Assembly: GCF_001570805.1 (NCBI RefSeq)
Contig: NZ_BCSJ01000014.1
Span: 1-64,000, forward strand
DNA length: 64,000 nt
Source: Brevibacterium epidermidis NBRC 14811
GTDB lineage: Bacteria > Actinomycetota > Actinomycetes > Actinomycetales > Brevibacteriaceae
Direction of reading: 5' to 3'
The position numbers and the translations under genes are program-made. Shown one piece after another: positions 27,577-36,466 of the stretch. Every line of letters starts with the position of its first letter. Within the stretch, counting starts at the first letter, position 1. A model generated the notes under the pieces. That model searched no databases and was not told the origin of the DNA. It saw nothing but the letters and a program-made list of their open reading frames with translations.

Positions 27577-28830
27577 ATGCGACTGAGCACTTCGGGCATC
27601 ATCTTCGTCCTTGCCGGGGCGGCCCTGATCATCGCGGCCTACCGCTTCGCGCTGCCCGGCCTGCTGCCGGCCGGTCTGCTGCTACTTGGGCTGGTTCTGC
27701 TCTCGGCGCTGCTCATCCTCTGGGGCACCCGTCGGGTGTCGATCGCGATGAGCACGAACCTCCACGAGGTGGCGCTGTCTCCCTCGGGAGACCGTTACCC
27801 TCTGGCTGCCGAGGGCAAAGAGGTCGAACTGCAGGCGAGCGTGACCAATATCGGCCAGCTCGCGATTCCTGCCGCGACCATCGACTTCGTTCCGGCCGAG
27901 GGCTTCGGCGATTCCACCTCCGGCGATGTTCCGGCTCTGGCCCATGGGGCTTCGCAGACGGTGCTGACGTCCTTCACCCCCAACCGACGTGGTGTCTCCG
28001 GGATCGAATCGGTCCTCATCACGGTCTTCGGTCCCTTCGGCCTGGTGAAGATGAAGAAGAAGGTCCACGGGGCGTTCCCCGTCGCCGTGTCCGTGCCGAT
28101 TCTGCCTGCGCGAATTCCGCAGGATTCGTCGATCCGGCCGGCCCGCCTCGATGACGGCAAGGTCCGCACCGGTCACACCACCCGCGACTTCCACACACGT
28201 GAATACGTCCCCGGCGATGATCTGCGGCATGTGCATTGGCCCTCGACGGCGAAGTCCGGCGAGCTCATGGTCCGGCACGAAGCCGATGAGGAGACGCTCT
28301 ACTCGCTCATCCTCATCGACCTCGTCGCCGATGAGGGCGCCGAAGAGCCGAGCGATCTCGAGATCGAATTCCTGCTGGCCGCGGCGACCGCCGCAGGCAC
28401 CGCGTTCCTCCGGGCCGACTACGAGGTCAATGTCGTCGCTCCCGGACACCAGATCAGATTCAAAGGAGCCCGCGAGATCGACAAGCTGCGTCTGCTCTCC
28501 GCCCTCGTGCGTCCGGGCAGAGTCGAACTGCCCTCGCACGACAACCCGAATCACATCGTCATCTGCTCCGTCGGTGATCAGCGCGGGCAGGAGCTGGCCT
28601 CGCACTTCTCCCGTCGCGTGCCGGTGACTCTGCGCACCCTCAGCGAGATCGACGACCTGACGATGCTCGGCCTCAGTGAGGACCTGCCAGAATCGTGGAC
28701 GACCTTCGAATCCAAGCGCTCGGGCAGTGGCACCGGTCGGGCCTCGGCCGAGCCCGGGCCGGGTACTGCCGGTGCTGCCTCCGCAGCTCCGGGTGCCGCG
28801 AGCTCGGCTCCGCAGGGGGTGCGCCGATGA
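27577..28830 (+). CDS. DUF58 domain membrane-associated protein
   Basis: This 417-residue protein starts at ATG 27577, four bases after the moxR stop. Two hydrophobic segments (about residues 8-50) are followed by an immunoglobulin-like region and the DUF58 domain, whose signature reads REYVPGDDLRHVHWPSTAKSG. DUF58 proteins resemble von Willebrand A domains and are thought to be clients of MoxR ATPases. The C-terminus is a Gly/Ala/Pro-rich tail. The gene overlaps the next by four bases. The MoxR-DUF58-transglutaminase set is common in actinobacteria, but its molecular function is unproven. Confidence 0.92.
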   Translation: MRLSTSGIIFVLAGAALIIAAYRFALPGLLPAGLLLLGLVLLSALLILWGTRRVSIAMSTNLHEVALSPSGDRYPLAAEGKEVELQASVTNIGQLAIPAATIDFVPAEGFGDSTSGDVPALAHGASQTVLTSFTPNRRGVSGIESVLITVFGPFGLVKMKKKVHGAFPVAVSVPILPARIPQDSSIRPARLDDGKVRTGHTTRDFHTREYVPGDDLRHVHWPSTAKSGELMVRHEADEETLYSLILIDLVADEGAEEPSDLEIEFLLAAATAAGTAFLRADYEVNVVAPGHQIRFKGAREIDKLRLLSALVRPGRVELPSHDNPNHIVICSVGDQRGQELASHFSRRVPVTLRTLSEIDDLTMLGLSEDLPESWTTFESKRSGSGTGRASAEPGPGTAGAASAAPGAASSAPQGVRR

Positions 28831-31373
28831 GTCTCGATACTCCTGACACCCGTCCGCGCGGAGCCGATTCCAGGCCTCCGGCGCAGGACGAATCGGCACC
28901 TGTGACGACGAACGATGAGCGTCCGAGCACGGGCTGGCTCGAAGCGTTCGTCGTCTTCATCGCCATGGCCCTGACCGCTGTCGCCGTGTCGGCGGTGTTC
29001 AAGGACTTCGCCTGGCTGCCGCCTGTGCTCGTCTCCGTCGCCGTGGTCGTCGTCATCGGTGCCGTGTTCCGCACCGTTCCGGTGCTGCGTTCGACCGGAA
29101 CCGCGGTCATCGCGCAGTGCGTGGCCGGTCTCATCGCCGTCTTCGTCGTCTGTGCCGGGGATTCGCTGCTGCTCGGGTTCATCCCGTCCGGTCAGTCCTT
29201 CGGTACGGTGATCGACCTGCTCTCCGAGGGCGTCACCGACCTCTATGAGACCGCTCCCCCGGCCGCGAGTACACCGGGCTTCATCGCGATGCTCACGATC
29301 GCCTTCACTCTCATCACGATCCTCATCGACGGTCTCGTCTCGGATCTGCGGGCGCCGAAGGTCGGCGGTGTGCTGCTGCTCGTGCTGTGGATGATCCCCG
29401 TCTACTTCGCCGCTCAGGAAGTGAAGTGGTGGCATGTGGTCGCGATCCTCGCGGCGTTCCTGCTGCTCATGCTCAGCCCTTATCTGCCCGCCACCCGGTG
29501 GCGCGGAGGGATGACGGCGGTCCTGGCCGGAGCTCTGGCGCTGGCGATCGGCATCGCACTGCCCCTTCTGCTGCCGCCGGTGCCGACATTGCCTGATCGG
29601 GCGTCGAAGGGCCAGGGCGATCTGACGGTGACGAACCCGTTCCTCAACCTGCGCCAGAACCTCGGCGATCGTGACGATTCGACGCTGTTCAGCTACCAGA
29701 CGACGGCGAAGGAAACGGATCCGATCCGATTGACCTCGATCGATGACTTCGACGGGGAGAACTGGGCGCCGAGCCCGTTCAGCCTCGATCCCTTCGCGAT
29801 CGCCGCCGACGGCATGCCGTGGCCCGAGGGGATGCCGCGGGACAAGAACTTCAATGAGGAGACGATCAGCGTCGCTGTCAGCGACAAGTACGATCAGCAG
29901 TATCTGCCGTCTCCCTATGCTCCGCAGCAGCCGAAGGACCTCGACCGTAGGTGGATCTTCGACGAGAAGACTCTGACAGTCGTGGGCAACGGCCAGAAGA
30001 CCGGTGGGCTGCAGTACTCGATGGACTATCTGTCCCCGAATCCCGATGTCAAGGATCTGCAGTCGGCGACTCCGGTCTCCGAGAGTGACTTCGAGACCGA
30101 ACTCGCCGTCCCCGATTCTCTGCCGAGCCGCGTGAAGGAGACCGCGGAGAGAGTCACGGCCGATGCCGACAACCAGTGGGAGGCCGCAGTCCTGCTGCAG
30201 GCGTACTTCCGCGGCGGCGACTTCGAGTATTCGCTCGATGCTCCCGAACGGGCCAGCGGCGATGCGATCTCGGACTTCCTGGCCGATAAGAAGGGCTACT
30301 GCGTCCAGTTCTCCTCGGCCATGACGATCATGGCTCGGACGATGGGTATCCCAGCGCGCATCGGCGTCGGATACGCCGGCGCGGATCAGGGTGAGGACGG
30401 CTATGACGTGAGCATGCAGGATTCGCATGCTTGGCCGGAGCTGTACTTCGAAGGCGCCGGTTGGGTGCGCTTCGAGCCCACCCCCGGTGGTCCTGCCGGC
30501 GATCCGCCGAAGTGGACCCTTGCCGATGGAGCCGACCAGCAGAAGGACGACGACGAGTCGGAGTCGGCGAGCCCGAGCGAAGAGCCCACCGAATCAGCGT
30601 CGCCGACCGGTGGCGCCGACGAGCCCACCGAGGAGGAGACGAGCACTCAGGCCGCTGAGCCTGCCGGTTCGAACCTCAGCACGGTCTTCGGCATTGTAGT
30701 GATCGTGCTCGTCCTGCTGCTGCTCGTCGCGCTGCCGGCGATCTGGCGTTCGATCCTGCGGTCGCGCAGGACGAAGGATCCGCACGATCTCGAAGCCGTG
30801 TGGACCGAGGTGCGCGCTCTGGCCACCGACTACGGGCAGAGCCTGGATTCGAGTCGGACGCTGCGCTTCAACGAACTCGTGCTCTCCGGTGCCGTGCCGG
30901 CGGCCGGTGCTGCTGGGGCTGCCGGCGGCGCTGCGGGGGACGGCGCCGATTCCACGGATGCCACGAGCTCGACCGGTGCTGATGCTGGCTCCACTGCGCC
31001 CGAGGTCGACCCGAACACGGGTGAACCCGTGCGCAAGTCCGCCGCCGAGGCGGCCGCCGGTTCCGGTGCCACCGGAGCGAGTGCGGGAGCAGCCGGTTCC
31101 TCGGCGTTCGATCGTTCGGATGAACGACTGCGGCGTCTGAGCAGCCCGGCCCCGTCCGGACCGAGCGAATCGGGCCAAGATGATTCGGCCCTGGGAGCGT
31201 TCGTCGATGCTCTCGAAGCCCAGCGCTACGGTGCCGCACCCGCGTCTCTCGACGACTCCGAGGTGAGTGCACTCGTCGACGAGGTGAAGACGGACCTGTC
31301 GGAGCGAGCCACGCCGGGCAGTCGGATCTCCGCGAAGATCTGGCCGGCCAGCCTGTTCAATCGTCCGAAATGA
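28827..31373 (+). CDS. Membrane transglutaminase-like protein (TgpA-type)
   Basis: The 848-residue product starts at ATG 28827, overlapping the DUF58 stop. Several N-terminal membrane helices (about residues 30-260) precede an extracellular transglutaminase-like core. Cys492 in DKKGYCVQFSSAM and His534 in SHAWPE fit the catalytic Cys and His. The third position falls in RFEPTPG, with Glu where many relatives have Asp. A Ser/Glu-rich stretch, a further helix (about 620-640) and an Ala/Gly-rich cytoplasmic domain follow. It may act on cell-wall or surface proteins. A tetraloop hairpin lies 42 bases after the stop. Confidence 0.93.
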   Translation: MSLDTPDTRPRGADSRPPAQDESAPVTTNDERPSTGWLEAFVVFIAMALTAVAVSAVFKDFAWLPPVLVSVAVVVVIGAVFRTVPVLRSTGTAVIAQCVAGLIAVFVVCAGDSLLLGFIPSGQSFGTVIDLLSEGVTDLYETAPPAASTPGFIAMLTIAFTLITILIDGLVSDLRAPKVGGVLLLVLWMIPVYFAAQEVKWWHVVAILAAFLLLMLSPYLPATRWRGGMTAVLAGALALAIGIALPLLLPPVPTLPDRASKGQGDLTVTNPFLNLRQNLGDRDDSTLFSYQTTAKETDPIRLTSIDDFDGENWAPSPFSLDPFAIAADGMPWPEGMPRDKNFNEETISVAVSDKYDQQYLPSPYAPQQPKDLDRRWIFDEKTLTVVGNGQKTGGLQYSMDYLSPNPDVKDLQSATPVSESDFETELAVPDSLPSRVKETAERVTADADNQWEAAVLLQAYFRGGDFEYSLDAPERASGDAISDFLADKKGYCVQFSSAMTIMARTMGIPARIGVGYAGADQGEDGYDVSMQDSHAWPELYFEGAGWVRFEPTPGGPAGDPPKWTLADGADQQKDDDESESASPSEEPTESASPTGGADEPTEEETSTQAAEPAGSNLSTVFGIVVIVLVLLLLVALPAIWRSILRSRRTKDPHDLEAVWTEVRALATDYGQSLDSSRTLRFNELVLSGAVPAAGAAGAAGGAAGDGADSTDATSSTGADAGSTAPEVDPNTGEPVRKSAAEAAAGSGATGASAGAAGSSAFDRSDERLRRLSSPAPSGPSESGQDDSALGAFVDALEAQRYGAAPASLDDSEVSALVDEVKTDLSERATPGSRISAKIWPASLFNRPK

Positions 31374-31414
31374 TGGTCTGACGCTGCTGGTCGAATTGAC
31401 AGTGGTCAAAGTGC

Positions 31415-31442
31415 AAGAGGCGGTCCTACGGGGCCGCCTCTT
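31415..31442. terminator. Bidirectional terminator with UACG tetraloop
   Basis: AAGAGGCGGTCC and GGGCCGCCTCTT form a 12-bp stem with one G-T wobble around TACG, a UNCG-class stable loop closed by C-G. It lies between two genes that converge (transglutaminase and the YdcF-like gene). No U-tract is present on either side. Confidence 0.6.
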
Positions 31443-31500
31443 CGCTGTCTGGGTGCAATCGTGGCGCTCCTCAGTCAGCTCCCGAGTGCCCGCCTCTCAG

Positions 31501-32190
31501 CTAGCTCTCGCGAGCCCGCTTCGCGTTCTCTCGGTCGAGTGCAGCCAGGGCGATCAGTCCGCGTATGGCGGCGACGGCTTTCATCAGCGGGTGTTCTCCG
31601 AACCGATAGTCTCCTCCGGGGACAAGCCGACGTGCCAGGTCCGGGCGCATCTGCCACAGGTGATCTCGGGCTTTCTCCGCATGGTGGGAGTTCGAGACGA
31701 TGCTGATCGTCGTGAAGGGGGTGAGTTCGCGGTCGATGAGCGGGATCGCGTTGGCGATGTTCTCCCACGTCGTCGTGCTCTGATCCTCCACCAGTGATCT
31801 GCCGGTGAAGCCGAGTTCCTCTCGGGCGAAGCGATCGAGGATGGCCGCCTCCGACGTTCTGCCCGTGACGGCTCCCCCGCAGAAGATGAGGAGGGCCGAA
31901 CGCGCCATCGGATCGATCGAGCGCAGACCGGCACGGGCACGGAACCGGTTGATTCCGTTCGGTCGCTCCCCGCGATTGCCGTATCCGAGGACGACGATGA
32001 TCTGATCGCTGTCCTTCGCTGTCAGTGTCCCGGTGCCAGGGCTCGAGCATGGATCGCTCCAAGGTCGGCGTCCACGGGCGACGTCGTGGTCTCCCAGACG
32101 TTTGTAGCTCGATCTCCAGTGGGCCGCCTCGGCGAAGGCGAAGATGCCGGCGAAGACGGCACCGGCGGTCACGAGCACTCGAGTGGGCAT
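31501..32190 (-). CDS. DUF218 (YdcF-like) protein
   Basis: This 229-residue protein has an N-terminal hydrophobic segment (about residues 3-20) and a DUF218/YdcF domain with IIVVLGYGNRGERPN, LLIFCGGAVTGRTSEAAI and STTTWENIANAI. The family is linked to envelope metabolism in some bacteria (SanA/YdcF/ElyC), but no reaction can be named. I chose ATG 32190. The ATG at 32208 lies inside the terminator of the preceding gene and is an unlikely start. The start lies just after the T-run, without a clear ribosome site, so a weak or leaderless start is possible. Confidence 0.85.
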   Translation of the reverse strand: MPTRVLVTAGAVFAGIFAFAEAAHWRSSYKRLGDHDVARGRRPWSDPCSSPGTGTLTAKDSDQIIVVLGYGNRGERPNGINRFRARAGLRSIDPMARSALLIFCGGAVTGRTSEAAILDRFAREELGFTGRSLVEDQSTTTWENIANAIPLIDRELTPFTTISIVSNSHHAEKARDHLWQMRPDLARRLVPGGDYRFGEHPLMKAVAAIRGLIALAALDRENAKRARES

Positions 32191-32192
32191 TG

Positions 32193-32222
32193 AAAAAGGC
32201 ACCCTCATATCGAGAGTGCCTT
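32193..32222 (-). terminator. Intrinsic terminator after the DUF3040 gene
   Basis: On the minus strand an 11-bp stem (arms 32212-32222 and 32196-32206, with one G-T pair) has a 5-base loop and is followed by TTTTT. It is a textbook rho-independent terminator 18 bases past the DUF3040 stop. Confidence 0.85.
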
Positions 32223-32239
32223 GATCGTGTCGAGCAGGA

Positions 32240-32647
32240 TCATTCGCCGCGCTGGCGCTTCTCCCACCGGTCTTCCATTCGGCTCATGAAACCGGAGTTG
32301 CCCTTGCTGCTGGACTTCGAGTTGGCGTTCCGAGAATCGGTCTGTGTCGTGTGCACGTGGCCGGGACGGCTGAATGCCCAGTACATTCCGGTGACCATGA
32401 GGCCGAATCCGACGACACCGAGGGCGATCCACCATACAGAGCTGGAGACGAGCGAGATCGCGAGGATCGTCGCGGCCAGTCCAGCGAGAGCGATGAGGAT
32501 GCCGAGGACGAAGCGTTTGGCGGAGAATCCGGGACCCGTGGCCGCGGCCTGGGTTTCCGAGATATTCCGGGCAAAACGAGGGTCTTCACTGCGCAGCTGC
32601 TTCTCCAGTTGATCCAACAGCTGCTGTTCGTGATCGGAGAGTGGCAT
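32240..32647 (-). CDS. DUF3040 membrane protein
   Basis: This 135-residue protein belongs to the small actinobacterial DUF3040 family. It begins MPLSDHEQQLLDQLEKQL, followed by SEDPRFA, then two membrane helices (about residues 45-90) and a polar Ser/Lys-rich tail. The function is unknown. In M. tuberculosis a DUF3040 gene (Rv2169c) likewise lies just beyond mraZ. The start is ATG 32647, which gives the family-typical first residues. An ATG six codons upstream would add a non-conserved segment. Confidence 0.9.
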   Translation of the reverse strand: MPLSDHEQQLLDQLEKQLRSEDPRFARNISETQAAATGPGFSAKRFVLGILIALAGLAATILAISLVSSSVWWIALGVVGFGLMVTGMYWAFSRPGHVHTTQTDSRNANSKSSSKGNSGFMSRMEDRWEKRQRGE

Positions 32648-32778
32648 CTCGAACCCCCGTTTCAATACTCAAGTCTTTAGCTCAATCATAGTCTCTGATG
32701 CCCGAAAAAACATCTTCGGGGGCCGTCTGGAGCCGGATTCCCACGGGGTCTTCAGACTGTGCTCCCGCTCACCCGTTC

Positions 32779-34014
32779 TCAGGCATCTGGGCGCTTGCGC
32801 AGAAGCGAGGCCTGCGAGATCGCTTCGCTGCCGAACCGACGGCGCACCTCGTCGAGGGCGACCTCGGCTTCGCGTCCCGAATGCTCCGGTTCGTCCAAGG
32901 TGGCCTGCCGTCCGGTGACGGCGAAGTCGCTGAGGCCGGCGGCCCGGACTCCGAGCAGCCTCACTCCCTGGGAGCGCTGTTCGCGCAGCTTGCGCAGCGC
33001 CGGGCGCAGTCCCTCGTACATCTCCCGGGCCAGATCCGTCGGAGCCGACAGGGTCACCGACCTCGACAGAGTCGTGAAATCGCCGAGGCGGTACTTCAGT
33101 CCGAGGCTCGTGGCCACCTTCCCCTCCGCGCGGACGCGGTACGCGACTTTGTCGGCCAGACGCAGCAGTTCGTGTTCGAGCACGGCGATGTCCCAGATGT
33201 CCTCGCCGAAGGTGTTCTCCGCACTGATCGTGTGTTCCTTGGCCTGATGGTCGAATCCGGAGGAGTCCTGGCCGTGGGCGGCCCGCCACAGCTGATGGCC
33301 GTGGGCGCCGAAGACGCGTGCGGCCCAGTCCTCGTCGACGGCGGCGAGATCGCCGATGAGTCGGATTCCGTAGCGGGAGAACCCTTCCTGCGTCTTCTCC
33401 CCCACTCCGGGCAGCGCCTCGATCGGCATCGGGTCGAGGAACTCCTGAGTCGCGGCCGCGGGCACGAGCAGCTGACCGTTCGGCTTCGCCCTCGTCGAGG
33501 CGAGTTTGGCCACGACCCGGCTGACGGCGATGCCGACCGAGGCACTCAGGCCGGTGCGTTCCTGGATCTGGGCACGCAGCTGCGTAGTGATCTCCACCGG
33601 GGAGCCCAGGCGACGCACAGCTCCGGAAACGTCGATGAAGGCTTCGTCGACGCTGACCTGGCGCACATCGGGGGTCACTTCGGCGACGAGGTCGAAGACT
33701 TGGCGGGAGTAGGAGGAATACAGGCCATGGGACGGTGGGATCACCTCGGCGAAGGGGCACAGGTTCATGGCCCGCGACATCGGCATCGCCGCATGCACTC
33801 CGAACTCGCGCGCTTCATAGCTGGCCGAGACGACGACACCGCGGCCGCTGCGCCCGCCGACGATGACGGGTCGGCCGACGAGGTGCGGACGGCTGAGCAG
33901 CTCCACGGAAACGAAGAACGAGTCCATGTCGAGGTGGAGCATGGTGGCACCGGAGTCGTCCGTGCCCAGTCGGCTCAGATCACCTCCGGATCGTGCCAGC
34001 TGCTTCCGACTCAT
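32779..34014 (-). CDS. dinB: DNA polymerase IV (Y family)
   Basis: DinB is an error-prone translesion polymerase. The 411-residue protein has catalytic Asp29 in HLDMDSFFVSVE and the second acidic pair in SVDEAFIDVSG. It also has the helix-hairpin-helix region (ALPGVGEKTQEGFSRYG) and the little-finger domain. The N-terminus is about 20 residues longer than in typical homologues. RQATLDEP in the C-terminal part loosely resembles a sliding-clamp-binding motif. It is divergent from the lipoprotein gene with a 60-base gap. I saw no clear LexA box there. Confidence 0.95.
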   Translation of the reverse strand: MSRKQLARSGGDLSRLGTDDSGATMLHLDMDSFFVSVELLSRPHLVGRPVIVGGRSGRGVVVSASYEAREFGVHAAMPMSRAMNLCPFAEVIPPSHGLYSSYSRQVFDLVAEVTPDVRQVSVDEAFIDVSGAVRRLGSPVEITTQLRAQIQERTGLSASVGIAVSRVVAKLASTRAKPNGQLLVPAAATQEFLDPMPIEALPGVGEKTQEGFSRYGIRLIGDLAAVDEDWAARVFGAHGHQLWRAAHGQDSSGFDHQAKEHTISAENTFGEDIWDIAVLEHELLRLADKVAYRVRAEGKVATSLGLKYRLGDFTTLSRSVTLSAPTDLAREMYEGLRPALRKLREQRSQGVRLLGVRAAGLSDFAVTGRQATLDEPEHSGREAEVALDEVRRRFGSEAISQASLLRKRPDA

Positions 34015-34074
34015 CGCCTGCCCCTCGCGCTCGTTCCTTTCGGCTCCGCCGAACAGTCCAGGTACTCTTGAAGC

Positions 34075-34620
34075 ATGGTATCGCGCACCGCTGTCATGAC
34101 ACTGCCCATCGTGGCCGCTCTCGCTCTTGCGGGATGCTCGGGAACAGGTGGAGACAAGGCCGAATCGACCCCTTCGGCGTCCCAGGAGAACTCGGCCTCC
34201 GCAGCCTCGACCGAGACCGAGTCCGCCTCGGCAGAAGCATCGACCGAGGCCACCGGCTCGGATCCCGATACTTCGAACGATGTGAAGGATCTGCCCGAGT
34301 ACATCAAGCCGTACCCGGATTCAGAGGTGCTCTCGGCGTCGATCGTCAAGGCTCACAACGACAAAGATAAGAAGCTGCCCGAACAGGTCAGCCTCGTCGT
34401 GCGCGCCAAGGCCGACGCCAAGGACATCTTCGCCTTCTACGAAAAGGAGCTCGGCAAAGCCGACTTCGAACCCCTCGGCGAAGAGGTGAAGACGAAGAGC
34501 GCCCGCGTGGTCAATTTCAAGCACAAGGACAATGACAGCGTTCTCGTCGTCACGGTCGCCGAGGATTCCGAGGACAAGGCGAATTCGATCGTCACCGTCG
34601 GCGGAAACATCGGTTCATGA
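34075..34620 (+). CDS. Putative lipoprotein, family not recognised
   Basis: The 181-residue product has a signal peptide ending in a lipobox, LALAGC, with Cys21 as the lipidation site. A Ser/Glu/Thr-rich linker (about residues 25-65) and a compact domain follow, with alternating hydrophobic and lysine-rich segments (VSLVVRAKADAKDIFAFYEKELG, then VVNFKHKDNDSVLVVTVAED). That outer domain probably has an alpha/beta fold. I do not recognise the family. The stop overlaps the ATG of the polyprenyl synthase gene, so the two are likely co-translated. In M. tuberculosis the lipoprotein gene lppM lies near idsA2, but homology is not shown here. Confidence 0.85.
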   Translation: MVSRTAVMTLPIVAALALAGCSGTGGDKAESTPSASQENSASAASTETESASAEASTEATGSDPDTSNDVKDLPEYIKPYPDSEVLSASIVKAHNDKDKKLPEQVSLVVRAKADAKDIFAFYEKELGKADFEPLGEEVKTKSARVVNFKHKDNDSVLVVTVAEDSEDKANSIVTVGGNIGS

Positions 34621-35948
34621 CCTCGGACAGTTCTGTGACGCCCGGCGATACCTCCGGGTCCGCTTCGTCCTCTGCACCCTCGACGTCGGACAAGTCCGTC
34701 CCGACGGCCGATCCCGTCGCCGTTCCCGTCCTCATCGAGTCTCTCGATTCTCCGGAGGCCATCGCCGCCGAGGTGTCCGACCAGCTCGAGGCGTTCCTCG
34801 CCGAGAAGGCCGCCGAGTTCGAGGCGATCTCACCCGATGCGGCAGCGGTCGGCGAAGCCCTCATCGAGTTCACCCGCGGCGGCAAGAGGATCCGTCCCGT
34901 CCTGCTGTGGTGGGGCTTCCAGCTCGCCGGCGGCGACGTCCGCGCCGGCACGACGAGTGGAACCTCTGTCAGCCCTACGACAGGCACCTCTGCCAGCTCA
35001 GCGACCGGCACATCTGCCGATGTCGCCGTCGGCCTGGCTCAGGCAGCCGGATCGCTCGAACTGCTCCACGCTGCCGCGCTCATCCACGATGACGTCATCG
35101 ACAATTCGGACACTCGCCGCGGTCGACCCGCCCTGCACCGACAGTTCGAAGCCCGCCATCAGGCTTCCGGCTTCCACGGCGACGGCGCCTCCTTCGGCGT
35201 CTCCGCCTCCATCGTCATCGGCGATATCTGCCTGGCCCTGAGCGAGGAGCTCTTCGAGCGATCGCAGGAAGCGCTGGGCGGCAACCGCATGGCCCGCGAG
35301 CTGCGCGGAACCGTGCGTCGCGATGTCATGGTCGGCCAGTACCTCGACGTGCTCGCCGAGGTCATCCCCCTCGACGACGACCGGATCGCCGATCGTGCGT
35401 GGGAAGTGCTGAGCTATAAGTCCGCGAAGTATTCGGTCGAGCAGCCGCTCCTCCTCGGCGCGGCCCTTGCGGGGGCGGATAGTCGACAGCTCGAGGAGAT
35501 CTCCGGTTTCGGCCTCCCACTCGGCCAAGCGTTCCAGCTCCGCGACGATGTCCTCGGCATCGCAGGTGACCCCGAGGCCACGGGCAAACCCGCCGGTGAC
35601 GACATCCGTGAAGGCAAACGGACCGTGCTCATCGCCGAGACCGCTGCCCGGATCTCGGCCGAGCAGCTCGAGATCCTCGCCTCACGGCTGGGAGATTCGA
35701 ACCTCACCGACGCCGAAGTGGCCGAATGCGTCGACATGATCACGGACTCCGGCGGCCTCGCCGCCGTCGAATCCTTCATCGCAGACAAACACGCCCACGC
35801 AACGACGATCGTCGATACGTGGGCGAGAGCCGATTCGGGTGCAGTGTCAGCGGAAGGGTCGGCCGCCTCGGCGCGGGTGCACATCGGTTCGGCCGCTCAG
35901 GACAGACTCAAGGGATTCGCGAAAGCGCTGAGCTACCGATCCAGCTGA
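34617..35948 (+). CDS. Polyprenyl diphosphate synthase with low-complexity insertion
   Basis: This trans-isoprenyl diphosphate synthase (443 residues, IdsA/GrcC type) makes a prenyl chain from IPP and an allylic primer. The first aspartate-rich motif is HDDVID (D158-D162). The second lies in FQLRDDVLGIAGD, and GGKRIRPVL precedes the first. Two features are odd: a Ser/Thr/Pro-rich start of about 35 residues, and a Gly/Thr/Ser insertion (about residues 111-137), encoded by a 24-bp tandem repeat, between GGKRIRP and the DDVID helix. Chain length cannot be assigned. It overlaps the lipoprotein gene and converges on the Rv2175c-type gene. Confidence 0.93.
   Translation: MTSDSSVTPGDTSGSASSSAPSTSDKSVPTADPVAVPVLIESLDSPEAIAAEVSDQLEAFLAEKAAEFEAISPDAAAVGEALIEFTRGGKRIRPVLLWWGFQLAGGDVRAGTTSGTSVSPTTGTSASSATGTSADVAVGLAQAAGSLELLHAAALIHDDVIDNSDTRRGRPALHRQFEARHQASGFHGDGASFGVSASIVIGDICLALSEELFERSQEALGGNRMARELRGTVRRDVMVGQYLDVLAEVIPLDDDRIADRAWEVLSYKSAKYSVEQPLLLGAALAGADSRQLEEISGFGLPLGQAFQLRDDVLGIAGDPEATGKPAGDDIREGKRTVLIAETAARISAEQLEILASRLGDSNLTDAEVAECVDMITDSGGLAAVESFIADKHAHATTIVDTWARADSGAVSAEGSAASARVHIGSAAQDRLKGFAKALSYRSS
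34959..35018 (+). repeat. 24-bp tandem repeat inside the polyprenyl synthase gene
   Basis: Two full units (34959-34982 and 34983-35006) and a partial third (from 35007) each begin GGMACMTCTG and encode GTSVSPTT, GTSASSAT and GTSADV. The in-frame unit makes an eight-residue repeat whose copy number could vary between strains. Confidence 0.7.
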
Positions 35949-35961
35949 AACTGACGGAAAT

Positions 35962-35983
35962 GAGCGCTGACGAATAAGCGCTC
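35962..35983. terminator. Hairpin between convergent genes
   Basis: GAGCGCT (35962-35968) and AGCGCTC (35977-35983) form a 7-bp stem with an 8-base loop, in the 38-base gap where the polyprenyl synthase and Rv2175c-type genes converge. There is no U-tract. Confidence 0.45.
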
Positions 35984-35986
35984 GGA

Positions 35987-36337
35987 TCAGAACGCGAGGG
36001 CCTGAGCTCGGCGGCGCACTTCCTTCTTATTGCCTGCGCGCAACAGGTCGATGGGACGGCCGGGCAAGGTCTCGTCGTGGGTGAAGAGCCACACGATAGC
36101 TTCTTCGTAGTCGAATCCGGCGTCGAAGAGCGTGTGCAGGGTGCCTTTGAGCGGCTTGACGACCTCGCCGTCGATGAAGAATGCCAGCGGAACCCGCAGA
36201 ACCTTCGGCGAGCCGATCTTGATTCCGCAGATGGCGCCGTCTTCGAGCAGCCTCCGCACTTGGGAGATGCCGAGTCCGGTGAGTTCTGCGATGTCGGGCA
36301 GCGGGGCCCAGTCCTTGACGAGTTCTTCGGTATTCAC
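35987..36337 (-). CDS. Rv2175c-type DNA-binding protein
   Basis: This 116-residue protein has an N-terminal winged-helix/excisionase-like domain (PLPDIAELTGLGISQVRRLLEDG) and the Rv2175c C-terminal domain (GEVVKPLKGTLHTLFDAGFDYEEAIVWLFT). In M. tuberculosis, Rv2175c is a DNA-binding substrate of the neighbouring kinase PknL. The start is GTG 36337, with a G-rich ribosome site. It lacks the N-terminal tail in which the mycobacterial protein is phosphorylated. An upstream start would add about 50 residues of no evident family character. It is divergent from the LysM gene. Confidence 0.88.
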   Translation of the reverse strand: MNTEELVKDWAPLPDIAELTGLGISQVRRLLEDGAICGIKIGSPKVLRVPLAFFIDGEVVKPLKGTLHTLFDAGFDYEEAIVWLFTHDETLPGRPIDLLRAGNKKEVRRRAQALAF

Positions 36338-36466
36338 GCCCCCAAGCGTAGCAATATTCGGCAGAAACACCCCGCCATGCGGTGCCGAATGCTCGGGTCG
36401 CGCCCGCGTACTCGTTAGGCTGGGGACCGTAGCTTCCCCATTCGACATGAAGTCAACAGGTGACAG

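Noticed and set aside
28578-30428. A 616-codon open frame on the minus strand
   Set aside because: It is antisense to the DUF58 and transglutaminase genes. The Arg/Asp/His-rich composition marks it as a shadow frame.
32191-32208. ATG at 32208 as the start of the YdcF-like gene
   Set aside because: Its codons form one arm of the intrinsic terminator of the preceding gene. ATG 32190 is more plausible.
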